A DNA stretch of 64,000 bases, from assembly GCA_950295325.1 (NCBI GenBank), contig OX485804.1:55366001-55430000 (forward strand), given 5' to 3'. This document shows positions 59,231 through 64,000 of the stretch, in pieces (the first letter of the stretch is position 1; each line of letters begins with the position of its first letter). The notes under the pieces are model-generated. The model searched no databases. It was not told the DNA's origin and saw nothing but the letters and a program-made list of their open reading frames with translations. A program made the translations under genes and the position numbers. This stretch comes from Polytrichum commune. Its lineage: Eukaryota; Streptophyta; Polytrichopsida; Polytrichales; Polytrichaceae.

Positions 59231-60916
59231 CTATAAGGTTCACCACAACATGTGACATGTTGGCCACTCGAACACATGGAGATTAAGTAACACACCACCT
59301 GTTGTGGTGCACCTTACAATGACCCCCTTGGCAATTGAAATTAACTTAATATACTTACATGTTTAGAGGACCCCATAAGGCAACCTTAAAAGGAACACAA
59401 TGAAGAGTTGATAACTATAAAACTCCAACAACCATGTGGGAGCATTGAAGATCATCATCAATATGCTAATATCTAGAATATTACTAGATGTACCACTTTC
59501 ACAAATGGCACTACCTAATTGAGGCCTATATACTAAACATACATGATGAACTCCGAGGCCCTTGTGTATGTCTAGTGGAGTCAATGAGCTTTAGTGCCAA
59601 CTTATGTACAACTACACATGATGTCAGTTTTTATCCAAGCAATAACCAGGTTCATGGCCATTGACTTGGTTTTCATTTTGATAAACATGTTTGAGTTCCA
59701 AACTCTTCTAAGGTATGTGAGTATTATTTGGTTCATTTTTCATGTTCCCCAACATCTACCAATTAGATTTACACAACAAAACTCATGTTGCATTTACAAA
59801 TCTACAATGCAACATTTATAACTGAACTAAAAATCAAGCCTCCTTGATTTACTTATGGTTATTGGAAGTGCATGTTTGTTGATTTCTTAAATGGATACTT
59901 AGATCCTCCCAATTGGGAGAGTAGTTATTAACATTTGAAGATGTAGTCCAATCTCTTTAAAACATGTGTCTTTATTTTGTTTGCTCTTTGATCCTCACCA
60001 AACCACATAGAAACGAGCCACTTAAGATCATCTACCTTATTCTAGGCTCAATGATCACCACAATTTGGGGGACCTATATGATCATTTAAGGAAAGTAGAC
60101 TTCCATAATGAAAAAACAAAATTCATTTGAGCTCCACAAATTGTGGGGAAAATGGGTACAGCCTCCATTCGATAAGCTAATCATCTCGTACTAATCATGT
60201 GTTTGATATCCAAAGAGAAGTGGGCTAATCGGAAAAAGTGTTGGTTTTAGGCCCACTCATCTAAATCATGCCAGCAATAGAAAAGATGGGTATGAAGACA
60301 TACATTTGATTCACTATGGACAAGGTGTACACACAACACAGTAGTAAAACTGAGGACACTATGGATGTATAACGCCAGGGAAAATGTGCACTTGTGCTGG
60401 TTTTCCAAAGAAAGCAGGCTACGAGAGAGGATTTCAAGGTGGGAATGGTTGGCAACCCAGAAGATATGGCAGACCATTGGTTCTGCCACAAATACAATGG
60501 GCCTGTGGAACACATTAAAACACATGGGCTGCCTGACTCTAAATCCAGAGTGGAAATTCTTGATCAAAAACATAAAAGCACCAGAAAATGCAAAGGAAGC
60601 ATAGGTGCCTGAAGGCTTAGAGACTGCTTGCACCAGTTTCAGTAGCCATGCCCTTCTCAATAACTGGCTCCCTTACATGGCAGTATTATCTGATAGCTCA
60701 ATTCCCTGGATAAATTCCAGACAATCATTTCCCCGTCTGCAGAGTTCCTTGGGAAGATCCTACCTAGCCACTCTGTATGATCTCATGTTTCTCAACAATT
60801 GGTACAATAGTCAACCTTGCTTGAACATGAGGGTAGACCATTGATGGGTGTAAACACTCCAGGCACAACCATGTAAATATATTGAGTATTCCTGTAGACG
60901 TTGACGAAGCAGTGTG
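59231..60916. other. Intergenic region between LINE and NUP43
   Basis: AT-rich DNA with no recognised gene. The first bases contain a caccacaaca/tgttgtggtg inverted repeat at about 59241-59310. The NUP43 3' untranslated region should occupy part of 60600-60916. Short open frames at 60247-60660 and 60365-60612 show no domain I can name. Confidence 0.5.
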
Positions 60917-63894
60917 CTATGCTGGTCGTTTGACATACAGGATGCTTTCATGCTCCAGTGCACATATTATTTCCTGCAAGACACCATCTCCAATGACTTA
61001 ATAATAAATACTTGAGCACATGCAGGGTCTCCTTGGAAGTGAATGCATTGGTACCCTTGGTGTATTTCTTCAATTCGTTCATTATCAACCATGATCCACT
61101 GATAAGAAATGGTAATATCAGATTAGGCACTTACAGAACCAAGGTCAGAGTCAACATCAAAGCTGTTGATGGCACATGACTCTACTGCCAATTCCATAGC
61201 AGAGCCTGGACACAAGGGCAGACAGCTCATCAGCTTTTCATAATGCAAAAATAAAAAGACAAGGAATCATTTTGAGTCCCGTTAGCTTGCAAAACAAGAT
61301 AAGCCTGTAGGAATACATGTCATGAAACTTGAGACCAAGTTATGCATGTTTGTTTACACCAAGAAAACAACAATACAGTTATCCTCTGACTGAACATGAC
61401 TTTTGGTCCGCAGTTGGTTGTTTTTGCATAAAACACTTTCCATGTTCTGTAAATTTTCGGTGCATCCTTGGACGTAGTGTGGAGGTTTGCACTAAGAATA
61501 TTCTATATTGGTTAATTGAGAGTCGAACTCAGTTTGGCATGCCAAGCAGTGCTAAAATGAGTTTGGCCCTGAATGAACCGAAATAAGTTGCTCTTTGTTA
61601 AAGTTCAAACACTACCTCCAAGCATGCACCACAAATGAAAAAGAAATAATAAATATTGTATGCAAAACAACCAATGGAAAATCATAAGGGACCGACTCCT
61701 GACAAAAAGACCCCTTGTGTTGAAGGATAACACCAATGGTAGAGTCTTCTCATTGATTTCTTAAGTCTCCACCAGTGAGTTAGTTTGGAGAGAGTACAAA
61801 CCAGACTCAAGAAGAGCAAGGATGCCGTCCTCAGAGCACATCAAGACTGGGGGGACCTTGCCAGATTCAGTTCCATGACCCCCTCCTTGGAGGGCTGGAT
61901 CTAACTTCACATTCCAGATTTCACCCTCTGCCACTGTGGCAGGTCCTAATAAGGAACTGGCCTTACTCCCCCTTGTTCCTGCAAGGCTGAAAAGCTCATT
62001 CTGCCGTCTGAGATCCCATGCCAGTACTGTTCCAACTGATCCCCCCACCTTCACAAACATGTCATGAAATGGGTCATTGGTTTTGAAAAAGTGAACTGAC
62101 CACATGCAATGTAAAGGCATCCTCACAAATTGCCCTCACAGACACCTTTAACCTCAAGTCAACAGTTTAAAGGTGGAGTTTAACAAAGTAGTCACCCACA
62201 CGTTCTCATTATCATTAAATTGAAGGTGGTATGTCCCCTTTTAACTCTTCCACCACTTCGAAGATGCGACATATAGAGTGTTTCAACTCCTCTAGAAGGG
62301 AATCAACTATCATAATCTCACAATTATTGACCAATAGAATCTTGGCTTCAACCTTTCTTAAGTAGAGCCTTGTGCATTGTGAGAAATTAGTTCTAATCAT
62401 GGGATCCACAATTTGGAAGTGCTCATATAGAATGAACATGTGAAACATATAAGGGGCTACTCTCATCTAAACTAGAGTTACCTGATTTAACTCCCCTTGA
62501 CATTAGTGCTTGGTCTACAATGTATGGTCATGCCCTAAAACTATCGTTACTCATGACACGCAGCCAATTTGAAAATGGAAACAAGTTGCTGACAAGTCAC
62601 CAAAGAGATGACAAGAAAACTGCATAGGAGGATAACAAGTAAACCCAGTTCACTTGCCCAAACAAATAAAAAGTTGGAAAGTGAACTCTGAATTAAAAGC
62701 TTACCACACACAAATGTTTGCGGGAAGGGTGAACATCAACAGCATGGATACTGCCAACTCCATCTGCACCCGCCCTGTTTCTTCCCATCAGTTTCCATTC
62801 TGCAAAAATCAATCTACACATCCTGAGAATACTGCATAGAAACTATCTATCCAAGGATTCAACCATACCTACACCCACGCATGCGGACCTGCTGTATGCA
62901 ATTTAACAGTGCCACAGGTTGAGCTCATTGGTATATTTTTAACTTGCATCCAAAAAACTTGTATTCCGATGCATCGTAAGCACTTGTGAACTTCTTAAAG
63001 AAAAGAAGCCAACCCTAAACCCTAGACCCTTTTCATCAACGGCCTCTTAAAGATGGACTTTGAGCCCAAGGCTTATAAACTTGCTTACTTTTCATATTCC
63101 AGTAAGACTGATTGTAGGCATGTTGTAAAGCACTGTGTACAACCTTTGCAAGACTATTGTAGTTGCTAGCAATGCCTTCTTGATTGCAAGTGCTTACCAT
63201 TTTGCAGGGGATTGGGCAACAGCTCCACCTGGCCTACGGATGTCCCACCATTGAATGCCTGCTCCTTGCCCAGCCAAGACAAATTCGGTGGGTGATGCCC
63301 AGGATACTGCAGAATATGAAAGCACACCATGATTGTCATGCAAGCAATCTCCCTGTAACCGTGATTGTCCAACCTGCATAAAAATACACCATTGTCATTG
63401 AATTGGTAATCTTTGTCAGAATATAGAGAATCAAGATGTGAAACTCAGCTCCAAGATCTCTGTCTCAATTGTATTACCAGAATCTTGTTCCTACACGTAT
63501 AGCTTATATTTCATTTAAAAGGAAATGGAAAGGTGAATCCAGCAGCATTACAGCAGGTGAAACCTTACATGCACCAAGTTGATTTTTCCGTCACACCCAA
63601 CAGTAACACACTGCAATGAATCTCTTTGAATGTCGAGTGCTAAAGGCACTCCATCATGTAGATGTTCCAGCACATAAGGTGGAGATTCCAGTGAAGGATT
63701 CATGGCGTCAATCAGGAACACAGACACGGAACCAGTCTGTGAAGCTAAAGCAAGTGCAACGTTCATTTGATTCGAGGAAGCTTTCATTGCTGATGTCCGA
63801 GTATTCAAATTCCATGAAGCCTGTGTCTCCATCCATGGTGATTGGCCTGCAACATCAGGTATCTGGAGGGAGGCAATCTCAAGAGTGGAGCGTC
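60917..63894 (-). CDS. NUP43: Nucleoporin Nup43, 5' end outside window
   Basis: Nup43 is a WD40 propeller subunit of the Nup107-160 (Y) complex of the nuclear pore. Six phase-compatible exons are visible: 63894-63569, 63373-63198, 62774-62705, 62048-61802, 61205-61135 and 60973-60917 (stop TAG at 60917-60919). Landmarks shared with plant NUP43 are ASQTGSVSVFLIDAMNPSLE, QCVTVGCDGKINLVH, VSWASPTEFVLAGQG with IQWWDIRRPGGAV, IHAVDVHPSRKHLCVVGGSVG with TVLAWDLRRQ, MCSEDGILALLE, ESCAINSFDVDSDLGS and the short terminal exon IICALEHESILYVKRPA. The first exon or exons, with the start codon, lie beyond 64000; 63895-64000 looks intronic. Nothing suggests the gene is broken. Confidence 0.92.
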
Positions 63895-64000
63895 CTGCTC
63901 GAATGAATCATCCAAAAAATAGTATTCAGAACTTCAAGGTCCCATAGAACTCTTCAGACACAATCTAGTGTGATTGGGATTGAGCTACACACCCTACAGA

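Noticed and set aside
60365-60612. Possible retroelement gag or pol fragment
   Set aside because: No motif could be confirmed in either frame, and the region is likely NUP43 3' flank.

Overview
The window is nuclear DNA of a land plant. It holds four intron-containing single-copy eukaryotic genes, a nuclear tRNA gene and large nested plant-type retrotransposons. One host gene is a CEP131/AZI1-like centriole/cilium protein, expected only in plants with flagellate sperm. Together with introns that are mostly 0.1-2 kb, this suggests a non-seed plant (bryophyte, lycophyte or fern). The exact lineage cannot be read from the sequence.

Layout, left to right. 1-3456 (-): 5' exons of VPS8, cut by the window edge. 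3457-6380: AT-rich intergenic DNA with a 146-bp inverted repeat and a TA microsatellite. 6380-12842 (+): an old, broken copy of an RNase-H-bearing APE-type LINE that has lost its reverse transcriptase core. 12843-17383: intergenic DNA with one unidentified 236-codon ORF. 17384-22630 (+): ten-exon plastid ribose-5-phosphate isomerase gene. Its first intron carries tandem copies of its own exon-1/5' splice site region and a 5S-rRNA-derived segment. 23050-about 32372 (-): the CEP131-like gene, resolved as 14 phase-compatible exons. One of its introns holds an antisense tRNA-Leu(CAA) gene and an 82-nt near-perfect hairpin. 34938-59230: a very large LINE (-) of about 13.3 kb net, flanked by a 12-bp target duplication and interrupted by two LTR-element insertions. 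60917-63894 (-): NUP43, with its 5' end outside the window.

The most unusual object is the Ty3-type retrotransposon at 46924-56873, inserted in ORF1 of the large LINE. Its first reading block is Gag (two CCHC knuckles), aspartic protease and a DNMT3/DRM-like cytosine-C5 methyltransferase. It ends at an amber codon in a TMV-type readthrough context (TAG CAA TTA). The same frame continues with RT, RNase H and DDE integrase, and the integrase ends in a C4HC3 PHD finger instead of a chromodomain. The element is organised B-body-A-B-A (split direct repeats) rather than LTR-body-LTR. Its primer-binding site is a perfect 14-nt complement of its own LTR, which suggests self-priming. The copy has five further in-frame stops and a Lys at the position of the catalytic Glu of methyltransferase motif VI, so it looks recently dead.

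The host LINE is notable too. Removing the Ty3 element and a 975-bp solo LTR, each with one target duplication, restores a single 1374-codon ORF1 frame. The downstream ORFs carry two 2A-type ribosome-skipping motifs, and a conserved unassigned domain lies between RT and RNase H. All calls come from reading the sequence. No database search was run, and family names rest on recognised motifs.
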